In this document: positions 39,181-49,512 of the stretch, piece by piece
Layout of the letters: the number at the start of each line of letters is the position of its first letter
Numbering within the stretch: the stretch's first letter is position 1
From: Anadara kagoshimensis
Taxonomy: Eukaryota; Mollusca; Bivalvia; Arcoida; Arcidae
Direction of reading: 5' to 3'
DNA: 64,000 nucleotides
NCBI GenBank assembly: GCA_021292105.1
Contig: CM037864.1
Span: 44,733,816-44,797,815, forward strand
Made by a program: the position numbers and the translations under genes
The notes under the pieces: model-generated
Told to the model about the DNA's origin: nothing
The model's database searches: none
What the model saw: only the letters and a program-made list of their open reading frames with translations

Positions 39181-40011
39181 TACAACTAACGAAATTACGA
39201 AATTATTGTTTAAGAATTACTTGATTTTCTTGGTACTTTTATCAATTTTACTGTTTTTACATTTATTGAGTTCTATATGTGACATGATTTATACATGTAT
39301 TGCATATAGTGTTTTTTTTGTCATCGATTATTATTCTTGTGGTGGATTAATACTTCTGTGTGTTTTATGAATGTGTTAGAGGTTCTAAAGTAGGTCGTAT
39401 GACGGGTATTGCTGATTGCTTATTCAGAAACAGAAGATTAGTTTCCATGTTTTCAATTTAATTTGAGTTCTTTTTAAACGAACCGATACATCGTAAGAAC
39501 CCGTACTATCAAAAGAGTCTAGAAGAATCATTTCTCGATAAAATATACTAAGTAATTATCAAATAATAAAAAAAAGACTCTACTATTTTAGAAGCTATCC
39601 AATCCTGTTATTTGCACTAAACATGGGATGTTATGAAAATATCGATTCAAGTAAATAAATAATATCAAATGATAAAGAAAAAATAATCCATGTCATAAGA
39701 TAATGAATTTTCTAACCAATAACCTTGAAACGTTGGGTTTTTTTCAATTTACCAGTCATATGTTCTCTTGAAGCTAAATATTTTTCCGATACGTGACAAG
39801 TCTTTTCATAGTTATTTAACTACGTAAATTTTGAAGATTTCAGTGACATTTGATGAACAATCAATAGAAGATGGTTTTGATTAATCATATTGCTTCTTCT
39901 TCTGGTTAATCAATTTTTCAGAAATTTAGATTTTCTGTGATTATTATTTTTATTATTTAATATCAATCACATTTGCAATATGCCTGACAATATTGAGTTA
40001 TATTCACTTAC
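39181..40011. other. Non-coding DNA
   Basis: Would be the intron after the candidate 40012-40279 exon. No following exon identified. Confidence 0.45.
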
Positions 40012-40279
40012 GACATTGTATCCTGTAAGCGGATCAAATAGTTTCCAATTACCAGTGGTCAGAATGACGCAATTTTGCAGACAATTTTTTGAGATCAAAG
40101 AGATGTCGAAATTTATCTTGATAGTAAATAAAGTGCTTAAAGAATAACCAGCACTGTTTCCTTTGTCCTTCCTTATAGATTTAAATGGTATCAAATCAAT
40201 TTGGTTGCCATCTGTGTCTGGTACCGAATTGAGTAAAGGTGTCTGATGTATTGTTAGCTCATGGTGTGTATAGCAAACT
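40012..40279 (-). CDS. Candidate isolated coding exon, unknown family
   Basis: Antisense block with acceptor TTTGATATACAG, donor GTC|GTAAGTG and an open frame of 88 codons in one phase only (phase 1 in, phase 0 out). The other two frames close within 25 bases or so. The peptide includes NSVPDTDGNQIDLIPF, a CLQNCVILTTGNW segment and FDPLTGYN, which look like folded extracellular protein with paired cysteines. I do not recognise the family and could not find partner exons with confidence. It may be a real exon of a minus-strand gene or a captured exon. Confidence 0.4.
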
Positions 40280-40447
40280 GTATATCAAACAGAAACAATT
40301 ATATTCGGTGTCTGACAATTCATTTGATCTTTTTTGCATTATAGAATTAATTATTGTACTAGCATAAGATATTTAACAATGGTGCAAGCACGTTGAATAT
40401 TTCATATGAAATTCGTTCTAATGTAAAAAAAAACTACATGTATTTTT

Positions 40448-40565
40448 CCTTGAAGCGCTTATCCTTCCGGGGGACTGTCTCAATTTTTAGTAGTAAGCTG
40501 GTTCGCCGGTGCTTTGGGATTTGTGATTTGGACCCTGGTAAATGCGTTTGGTTTTTATTTTAGTA
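40448..40565 (+). mobile_element. Strongly diverged Penelope-like 3'-UTR fragment
   Basis: Keeps GCGCTTATCCTTCCGG and GATTTGTGATTTGGAC...GTTTGGTTTTTATT in the right order. The middle is changed. Confidence 0.4.
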
Positions 40566-40689
40566 ATTTAAAGATCGTGTATATTCTTTAGCCCTGCCAA
40601 TCATTCAGAACTTTTTAATTCCATGATATATGGAAAATCAAATACTAGTAGTCATATTATACCTATGCTCGGGGATATGGTTAACGACA

Positions 40690-40815
40690 AGGTTCATTTT
40701 CAATCATCTTCAAGCAAACATTTTTTGTTTCATAATTTTGATTCAAGCACTACTGATAACGAATTGTATTCAACGGTCGTCTAGGGCTGTAAAATTAAAA
40801 GTGGTATATGTAATA
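40690..40815 (-). repeat. Dispersed repeat 2, partial copy
   Basis: In reverse reads CAGCCCTAGACGACCGTTG, AGTAGTGCTTGAATC and the following ATTATGAAAC block. Confidence 0.6.
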
Positions 40816-41831
40816 TGTAATTAGTATGTTTTTATGACTTTAAGCTTATATATGGTTTAAGTCCATCAAACATTTTTAGAACCTTTTAATTTCTATATAT
40901 CTATTTGGAAAATCAAGTAGCTCTGCTATATATACCTATGCTCTGAAATGTAGTTATTGACATTTAATATTTTATTGACTGAATGAAAATTTTTAATTTA
41001 GATCAAAACACTCGAAATATGGTTTCAATTGAATTACACTATATTTAAGTGGCGTTTTATATCCAAACCCCACCTTACTTTTGTTATAAAATATTGACTG
41101 GATAAAAAGCTTTTGCTTTCTAACTTTACTAAACACATACAAATGCATTGAAATGAAAATAAAACCTGTGGTGAAAACCAACAAAATCAATTAGTATATT
41201 TAATAAATAAGCCATACAAACAATCCAATATTCAACCACACGATGTAGCGTTCACGGCGGGTCCTTTTTGTCGAGGCCAAGTTCTATACATTTCATTGAC
41301 CCATAACTGATGGAACCCAGTAAATTATGAATGGGTTAATCAATTATATGTCGTCTTATACTGGTATCATTTATCTTGCAACTCAGCGCATGCTAAAACG
41401 CCAGTTTGGTAACATTTGTCATCGCTTATTTGAGCGGCGCCATAATTGAATCCGGCTGGTGATGGTAAGATTTTGAATTGCTTTTGTATCTGTGCTGCTA
41501 AATTCAAATGTTAAACGTATTCTTTTATTTTACATGGTCGATAAAAAGCTTTTTTTTTTGCTTTGTTATGGTTACATTTGCTACGGCAAATTGTTTTTTT
41601 CAGCAACACATTACATGAACATTGTTGCTATTTCTCCAAAAGATATGATGTACATGTGTGTAAACAAACACAAGAAACAGAGTTGCAATTCCATAGAGCT
41701 TTCATGTTAGAAGTAATATGATGATTTAGAATTGTATGACAAGTTTCGTTTCCCAGGAAAAAGCATGAGCGGTATAATAAGTATGGTTCAGGAAAAGAGA
41801 AATTCCAGGATATCTTCATGTATAATTTACA
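40816..41831. other. Non-coding DNA with a coding-like patch
   Basis: 41370-41470 in reverse reads an open SPAGFNYGAAQISDDKCYQT-type peptide but lacks a usable donor before a stop. Confidence 0.35.
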
Positions 41832-42182
41832 AACAAACATACTAATCCATGTCCGAATCACAATCCAGAAGCAAAGTAAAACTTTAGAACTGTCAAGATA
41901 GATTAATCACGTGAACTTCCAGCAGGGAAGTGAGACTGGGTGCTCTGGAAGGGTAAGCACTTCCTGTTTAGCTAACTACACCCGCCTCGTTTGTAATCAA
42001 AATTGCGTGGAAGGAACATGGAACTATGGGACGTCAAATATACCAGGGCAATCCTGGACACAGATACATCAAACTTATCAACAATATTTTATTTTTTAAG
42101 GTCTTGATAAGACTAAGCTTGCAAAATGGCTGAGTCAACAGTTTATTTGCAAGCAGCCTACTTCGTTGTAAACTTTTTTAAA
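41832..42182 (-). mobile_element. Penelope-like 3' part
   Basis: Antisense UTR and RT C terminus. It is nearly full in the UTR and ends where the TACTTCGTTGTA block is reached. Confidence 0.75.
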
Positions 42183-42272
42183 ATTTTAACTAATTACTTA
42201 ATTACTAGTATAGAAAACATAGCTCTGTAATCATTTTTGAAAATTGGTTGAAATCTGAAATATCTGAAATAT

Positions 42273-42273
<1 letters not shown>

Positions 42274-42310
<37 letters not shown>
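42274..42310. repeat. (GAT)n microsatellite
   Basis: About 12 perfect triplets. Confidence 0.95.
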
Positions 42311-42312
<2 letters not shown>

Positions 42313-43399
42313 GATACACGAATATATCATGTTGTAGTATCAAGCAAAATTGGGAGGCTGGCTTTATTGATAGAAAAATGCTTCATTTCAATAAAACAAT
42401 TAAATGTTTATCCATTAATGTAAATAGCAAAATTATCAGTGCTTGTGCCAACAAAAGTGACATCAAATTTATTTAAAAAAGAAATATTGAAATGCTTTTC
42501 ATGTCAATCCATTTAGATTTAGATTTATGTATCATGTTTTGTATTATCGGTATTGTTAGGTAAGGTTTTTGTTTTGTCCGGCTCCTATGATTTCAATGCT
42601 CTATTTGAAATTTATTCTATCAACTGTAAGTAAATTTGAGTTTATAACTCAACTGCTACGGTTGCTAACGCGGGTGGGCTACAGTAGAATGTAGTAAGGG
42701 TTAATACGCTCAAGTCAATATTTTTCACTTATATCGAAGCTGTCATTTCTACGAAGATGTAGAAAACAACGACCTTCGACAATCAAACTTTTTCGCATAA
42801 TGATCTACGCAAGTATTATTCGAACCTATCGACGAGAGACACTGTTTTATGTATGCTAGTGCTTTAGACTATACTCAGGAACCGAGGGTGAACTAAAACA
42901 ATCATTTAAAATTGGTGTACATCGGGAAATGCATTATAATAATTACTTGAATGGGCGTAACAGTAACTTACATGTAGTAAAATATAATTAATGAATTTTA
43001 AATGATGTTAACCAGAAATTGCATAGAAAAGTTGAATTGATATCTTGTACAGTAAGCATTTCCTGTATCATAAAGCTTAAATGATGCTGGAAAAGAGATA
43101 TAAAACGTCAAATTGATTGATTTATTGATTTAATTAATAATGACAGACTTAAATTACGCTTTTACATGAGAATTGTTAATTTTCTTATTATTTATTTAAA
43201 TCGTACACGTCAGTAATGTGGAAGTCGTAGGCACTTTGTTTTATCAAAGGCCGTTTATTGTTGAGCAATATTAATGTAAAAAGGTTCTGAAAATGTGTGA
43301 TGGACAAAAGCTATATACACGATAGAAAATTCAAAAAACTTATTCAGACAGTCAAATGAAATATCTAATACACGTGAGTACATTTTATAGTAAACATCC
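42311..43399. other. Non-coding DNA
   Basis: Nothing recognised; 42640-42900 is less AT-rich but closed in all frames. Confidence 0.45.
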
Positions 43400-43815
43400 A
43401 TTGTAACTAAACACAAACTGACAAATTAGGTTAAACACGTAAATTACCAGCCGGGAAGTGAATTCGCAGCGGGTGCTCCTTAAGGGTAAGAACCTTCTGC
43501 TTAGCTAGTTACACCCGCCATGTATGTAAACAAAATTGAGAGTGAAAGAAACATGAAACTATGGAACGTCAAATATATTCAGGGCAATCCTGGACACAGA
43601 GACATCGTAAATTATCATTAAGAATTTGGTGGCGGCAATAAAACTTTTCGGTTGTTGTTTTTGGTGATAAGCCTAGGATTGCAACATCTCGGTGTCAACA
43701 ATTGATTAATAAGCAGCTTGCTTTGTTGTATATAGTTCCTGTGTTGGGAACAAGCTCTACTATAGTGTATTAATTGTGAAACAAATACACAATAAGCAGA
43801 AGTGGGTTATAAATT
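43400..43815 (-). mobile_element. Penelope-like 3' part
   Basis: Antisense UTR and RT C terminus up to the SPAYG region (CAAATACACAATAAGCAG). Confidence 0.7.
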
Positions 43816-43990
43816 GCCATTTTCAAAGTTTTTACTTTCCTTTGGGATTTTGTTTTTGATGATATACTAGACAGAAGAGAGAAACTCTTCAAGAGGGAGC
43901 AAAACTTGTTGTTTTGTAGCATGTGGAATGTCTAACATAATAGAACGAAAAGGTTAATATTTTGTAACTGTTAACATATAAAAAAATATT

Positions 43991-44210
43991 TTATAAATTT
44001 GCTGCTAGTCAAAATCTGAAAATTCTCCAAAACTAAGGTATACTCCCTTATCCAGAGTGCTTTCTTAGCTAAATTTGGTTAAATATATTGTGTTCCTTTG
44101 GATATTTTTTCAGCCCCTTCATTAATTTTTGTTTCAAAACTATGATCCAAGCACTGTTGATGATGAATTGTATTCCTAAACGGCCTTCTATTGCTGTAAA
44201 ATTAAAACTG
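43991..44210 (-). repeat. Dispersed repeat 2, uninterrupted copy
   Basis: Reads, in reverse, CAGCAATAGAAGGCCG...GAGTATACCTTAGTTTTGGAG...TAGCAGCAAATTT. It gives an empty site for the large element. It faces the interrupted plus-strand copy about 160 bp away. Confidence 0.7.
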
Positions 44211-44370
44211 GTTTAATGTGTAATACTCATTTGGGAATCATATTAGCCATACATTTCTCATGGTATATTCTTATACATAGTGAAGTTACAGTGTAATAAT
44301 GAAATAACACTATTCAAAATAGCCATACATTTCTCATGGTATATTACATATTCTAACAATTTAATTTTTA

Positions 44371-44539
44371 CAGCACTAGACAGTCGTTTCGGAATACAAT
44401 TTCTCATTAGTGCTTGGGCCAAAATTATGAAACCAAAACTTTTTCCCCAAGATGTTGAAAAGAAACCCGAAGGACATAAATATAATATATCAAAATCAGC
44501 TAGGGAAATACTTTGCATGAGGGAGTATACCTTAGTTTT
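44371..44539 (+). repeat. Dispersed repeat 2, left part of interrupted copy
   Basis: CAGCACTAGACAGTCGTTTC to GAGTATACCTTAGTTTT, ending at the large element. Its continuation is 49327-49512. Confidence 0.7.
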
Positions 44540-45815
44540 TAGTCCAAGAGATCATGACTAAAACCGGGTGAACGAGGCCAAAAGGTTTGAAGGTTGATTC
44601 TTGTAGGAAAATGTCCCTAGTTACTGAAAACCAATTTCTTACGCGTCAAATCGTTTCCGATTTTTCAATCAGAAACAGTTTTTGAAAAAAAGTCTCTGCA
44701 AATGTTAAATTTTTGGAAAAACTAAAAAATTTTGAAGCATTCTGTGACAAAAACAACACAGAAGTGCTCATTCTATCTTTCATTGTGGATACATGATAGA
44801 TTAAAATGAAAAACATCCTGACAGTTTTCCGATTTTGTGTCAAAATTTTAAAATAAGCAATAAAATCAGTGCTGAAAAATGCGTTTTTATCATATCTACC
44901 GTCTTTCGAATCTTGTAAATTTGGTGCTAATGCATTAAATCTGACAAACTATATATTTTTATAAAGCATTGGTAGTCCTGTAGATAAAAATGTCACACAA
45001 ATTTGGAAATATGAAACCTTAATACCGTAGCAAATAAATATGCTTCCCCTACCCCCAAAATACGAAAATGTCAAAAATTCATTATTTTGGCCCATACTTG
45101 CCAATAAGTGTCTAAAACAAAACATAATTGTTTGTTACATTTTTCGTCTGTTCCCAACATATTTATAAAACAATAATATGTAGAGTGATTGGTGATCTAA
45201 TATGAAAATTTGCACTTTGCATAAAACAATAGTGTGGGAACCGCGTTTTCATGAAATCTCTTGTGCTCTACTTCTTGTAATTTTGTTATATAGGCATTAA
45301 ATCTCGAGATTTATATGTCGCTGTAATGCCATGGCATATTCAAGTCTGACAACATATAAAACTATTGGAAATACCGAAGTTTATAGATGAAACGGATAAA
45401 TTTATTTCCCCTACCCCAAAATTGAAAAGCATGTGAAAATCCATTTTTGTGCAATATATGCCGATTTGTGTAACTAATGAAGATTTCAAGCAAAAGTACC
45501 AGCAACAATGATAAAACATGCTTCAAGGATTTAAAATATTTGTAAAATGCTTTAGCTTAAGGACAAATAGGTCTAACTATCATAATAAAATTGCTTATTT
45601 TATTCATTTATATGTAAATTGCTATAAGAAAAAAGGAGCTTCGCCTCTTGTAATTTTGTTATTTAGGCATTGAATCTCGACTGTTATATATTGGCGTTAT
45701 TCCCCGACATATAAGTTTCTAATTACATCAAAAACTGTCGGAAATAGCAAAGCTTGTAGATGAGGCAAACGAATGTATTTCCCCTACCCCAAAGTTGAAA
45801 ACAATTGTGAAAACC
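44540..45815 (+). repeat. Left terminal inverted repeat with ~365-bp tandem units
   Basis: Shared unit features: CCCCTACCCC, a TTGTAATTTTGTTA...GGCATT...TCTCGA block and an ATTT(T)GTGCAATATATGCC-like block. A further diverged unit runs from 45781 to about 46090 beyond the inverted arm. Confidence 0.75.
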
Positions 45816-46621
45816 CTGTTTTTGCCAATGTGTGACAATTAGTATTTCTAATGGAAGTTTCAGGCAAATCTACCTGTAACAATGGTAAAAGAAGCATCAT
45901 GGATGTAAAATATTTTACAAAATGCATTATTTTAATTATTTTAATGACAGATTGGTCTAATTTTTCATAGCAAAATGCTTACTTTATTTATTTTCAATTC
46001 AATGTGCGATGGCAAAATAGAAGCTTCACTGTTTGTATTTTTGTTACATAGACATTGAATTTCGAATAACAGATATTGAGTCAATGCGCTTACTCTAAAA
46101 TCGCTAAAACATGAAAATATGTAACCATTAAAACAACAACTGGAACCTCAGGCAAACGACTAAAAGTCAACTGATAGAAATCCAAAATATTTGCAAATTA
46201 GACAATGTGCAAAAATACTTGTGTAATTGTTACACACTCTAAACATGTAAGACAATCAATATTTGGACATTTGTAAGGCAGTGTTAGTCAGTCTTGAGAC
46301 AGATCCTCAAAATCATCTTCAAAATAACAAACCATTTCCTTGGACATGCATATAAATTTACATTCTTCCTCTTAAACTTATTTAAGGTACATTGAGGCGA
46401 TAGAGTTCTGTTTGTCGAATAGTACATGTTGACAGAGAGTGGTTACTCTGATCATCTCTTCTTTGGTTTCTGTTAAAAAAGTAACTGAAATATGATTCAA
46501 CAATTTCTAGCAATAAATTGCTTAGATCTGGTTTAGTTTTGTTCAGTTTCCTTCAAAACTCTGAATTGAAATAAGTTTTTTTTTCTTGTTACTACTTTCA
46601 TTCTCAATTTTTATTTCACAA

Positions 46622-46720
46622 GTAGTGGCAGGAGGCGACTACCCTTCCCGAGCACCGACCCTTTTTCCCTACCAGATGTTTACGTGTTTAACTTTGTCAT
46701 TTTTTTTTAACTTTGCTTTT
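46622..46720 (+). mobile_element. Short Penelope-like UTR fragment inside the large inverted-repeat element
   Basis: Shows CAGGAGGCGACTACCCTTCC, GAGCACC and a TTTACGTGTTTAAC block. It lies in the loop of the 44540-49326 element. Confidence 0.5.
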
Positions 46721-47117
46721 GTTATTGTGATAATATCATAATGTTTGTGTTTATATTTGACGATTTACATAACGTATTTTATCAGTACTCTATTGCTTCA
46801 ATTCAACATGTTTTAATAAAATTTATCTCCTTCCATTGTCAGTTGAACACTTTACTCATTGTTTCATCGACCTTTGCCACTCTGGTAATGTTAGCAATTT
46901 CACTTTTTCTAACCGAGCTTTGCTGTCCATATCTAGCTTATTTTAGCTTAAACATAAGTATCTACAGGTTCTATATTCTTTAGTAAAACATCTAAATCTT
47001 AAAGCATTTCTAATATCCGTGATTCTCCTTTTTGCTTTTTCTGTTTTTCTATGACCACGATTATATTTCGTAGTGGCGTTTACCTATTATTCGTGATTAT
47101 ATGGTAAAAGAAGTTTA

Positions 47118-47592
47118 CTAAACCATATTTATTATTACTAAACCCCGTTTATCAAAGATTGTGGCCACATTTTACAAAACTTTGCATTTTCACTAGTGGC
47201 ATCATTTTATTAGGAAGTGACCTAATGTACAGTGTTCAAAATAGAACGTGGCACAAGGAACCTGGTCACAGGCTTAAGGTTGAAATGTGTCCAATACCAC
47301 TTTTTGTCATTATAATATGACCAGGCAATTTGTGATGTAATTGCTATCAATCATTCCTTTAAAGGATACAAAGGTGGAGTTGTTGGACACAGAAATTTTG
47401 TCAGTTAGAAGTGAAATTGAAAACTTTACGGAGTTTGCAGACTTTTTAAAATAAGATTATTAGTGGATACTGAAATTATACATTAGGTCACTTCTTAATG
47501 AAATGATTCCACAAGAATAAATTGCAAAGTTTTATAAAAACAAGGCTACAATCTTTGATAAACGGGTTTTAGTAATAATGAATATGGTTTAG
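47118..47592. mobile_element. Foldback nested in the loop of the large element
   Basis: Arms 47118-47230 and 47479-47592 are inverted copies (CTAAACCATATT...GACCTAATGTA), with roughly 80-85% match by eye and a ~250-bp centre. MITE-sized. No clear target duplication is visible. Confidence 0.65.
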
Positions 47593-47789
47593 AAAGCTAA
47601 TGGATCTGATTAAACTTTATCTAATGGAGATACATGCATGTCTGATAAAACCCAATAGTTTTATATCAAACCATAACCAGAAATGCCTTACATTCAGTCT
47701 TACCATTGACTAGAAATGAACTTATTTGCATTTATTATTTCATAATATCAGGTTGTTCGTAAAATTGTGCGTCTTTCTATTTTTTCAAA

Positions 47790-47937
47790 CGTGGCGGTTG
47801 TAATTGCTATAAACATGAGGTGTTTATGCTTCAGGAGCACCCGGTCCAATTTGCTAGTTTCAAGTTTTGTTTTTTTTTTTTGGGGGGGGGGATTATGATT
47901 TGGAAAAGGATTGATATGTTTGTTTTTGATTTTCAAT
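47790..47937 (+). mobile_element. Short Penelope-like UTR fragment inside the large inverted-repeat element
   Basis: From AAACGTGGCGGTTGTA through GGAGCACCCGG to GATATGTTTGTTTTTGAT, with a T/G homopolymer replacing the middle. Confidence 0.6.
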
Positions 47938-48056
47938 TTTAAATATGAATGTTTCCTAAATACATTTTGCTATTACTTTGAATCATAAAAAATAATTGTT
48001 TCATAGACATCTGGTTAAAACTTTCATTAAAAGCATAAATATGCATACATGTGCTA

Positions 48057-49326
48057 AAAAGGGTTTTTCATTATTTTGGGGTAGGGGAAATAAATCTATT
48101 CGTCTCATCTACAAGCTTAGCTATTTCTGACAGTTTTTGGTGTATTAGAAACTTATATGTCGGGGAATAACGCCAATATATAACAGTCGAGATTCAATGC
48201 CTAAATAACAAAATTACAAGAGGCGAGGCTCCTTTTTTCTTATAGCAATTTACATATAAATGAATAAAATAAGCAATTTTATCATGATAGTTAGACCTAT
48301 TTGTCCTTAAGCTAAAGCATTTTACAAATATTTTAAATCCTTGAAGCATGTTTTGTCATTGTTGCTGGTACTTTTGCTTGAAATCTTCATTAGTTACACA
48401 AATCGGCATATATTGCACAAAATGGATTTTCACATGCTTTTCAATTTTGGGGTAGGGGAAATAAATTTATACGTTTCACCTATAAACTTCGATTTTTCCA
48501 ATAGTTTTATATGTTGTCAGATTTGAATATGCCATGGCATTACAGCGACATATAAATCTCGAGATTTAATGCCTATATAACAAAATTACAAGAAGTAGAG
48601 CACAAGAGATTTCATGAAAACGCGGTTCCCACACTATTGTTTTATGCAAAGTGCAAATTTTCATATTAGATCACCAATCACTCTACATATTATTGTTTTA
48701 TAAATATGTTGGGAACAGACGAAAGATGTAACAAACAATTATGTTTTGTTTTAGACCCTTATTGGCAAGTATGGGCCAAAATAATGAATTTTTGACATTT
48801 TCGTATTTTGGGGGTAGGGGAAGCATATTTATTTGCTACGGTATTAAGGTTTCATTTCCAAATTTGTGTGACATTTTTATCTACAGGACTACCAAGGCTT
48901 TATAAAAATATATAGTTTGTCAGATTTAATGCATTAGCAACAAATTTACAAGATTCGAAAGACGGTAGATATGATAAAAACGCATTTTTCAGCACTGATT
49001 TTATTGCTTATTTTAAAATTTTGACACAAAATCGGAAAACTGTCAGGATGTTTTGCATTTTAATCTATCATTGTCCACAATGAAAGATAGAATGAGCACT
49101 TTTGTGTTGTTTTTGTCACAGAATGCTTCAAAATCTGAAATTTTAGTTTTTCCAAAAATTTAACATTTGCAGAGACTTTTTTCAAAAACTTTCTGATTGA
49201 AAAATCGGAAACGATTTGACGCGTAAGAAATTGGTTTTCAGTAACTAGGGACATTTTCCTACAAGAATCAACCTTCAAACCTTTTGGCCTCGTTCACCCG
49301 GTTTTTAGTCATGATCTCTTGGACTA
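48057..49326 (-). repeat. Right terminal inverted repeat
   Basis: Reverse complement of 44540-45815, differing by scattered substitutions and small indels. It ends in CTCTTGGACTA. Confidence 0.8.
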
Positions 49327-49512
49327 TTTTGGGGGGATTTGACATTTTAACTAGCAGCAAATTTAGGCAATGGTATATTTCTGACAATAATACACAGTTA
49401 TTGCCTACTGAGTTTGTGATATCCTCGGGGCACCAGCCACCAGCAGAGATACCGACACATTTTATAGATAATGTATTTAAAGTGTAATAATATAATAACA
49501 CTACTCAAAATA
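49327..49512 (+). repeat. Dispersed repeat 2, right part of interrupted copy
   Basis: Continues from TTTTGGGGGG through ATTTTAACTAGCAGCAAATT and TCTGACAATAATAC. Its end (GTGTAATAATATAATAACAC) is also present at 44291-44312. Confidence 0.65.

Larger units (their letters stand above)
44540..49326. mobile_element. 4.79-kb element with ~1.27-kb terminal inverted repeats
   Basis: The left arm (44540 to about 45815) and right arm (about 48057-49326) are inverted copies with high identity over their whole length. Tips are TAGTCCAAGAGATCATGAC and its complement. Each side is flanked by TTTT (44536-44539 and 49327-49330). The flanks rejoin into one copy of a dispersed repeat that is intact at 43991-44210 and 24180-24425, where the site reads AGTTTT(T)G once. 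The arms contain CCCCTACCCC landmarks at 45046, 45408 and 45781, so they are built of ~365-bp tandem units. The loop holds Penelope-like scraps and a nested foldback but no transposase, and the longest open frame there (80 codons) is featureless. It is probably a non-autonomous DNA transposon with a 4-bp target duplication. Superfamily not assigned. Confidence 0.8.

Noticed and set aside
41370-41470. Minus-strand exon reading SPAGFNYGAAQ...
   Set aside because: A protein-like peptide, but no usable donor before the in-frame stop and a weak acceptor.
46741-46983. Transposase or other protein in the loop of the large element
   Set aside because: 80 hydrophobic codons with no catalytic motif; typical of AT-rich non-coding sequence.
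49284-49487. Open frame at the right edge of the large element
   Set aside because: It crosses the element boundary and the interrupted dispersed repeat, so it cannot be an original gene.
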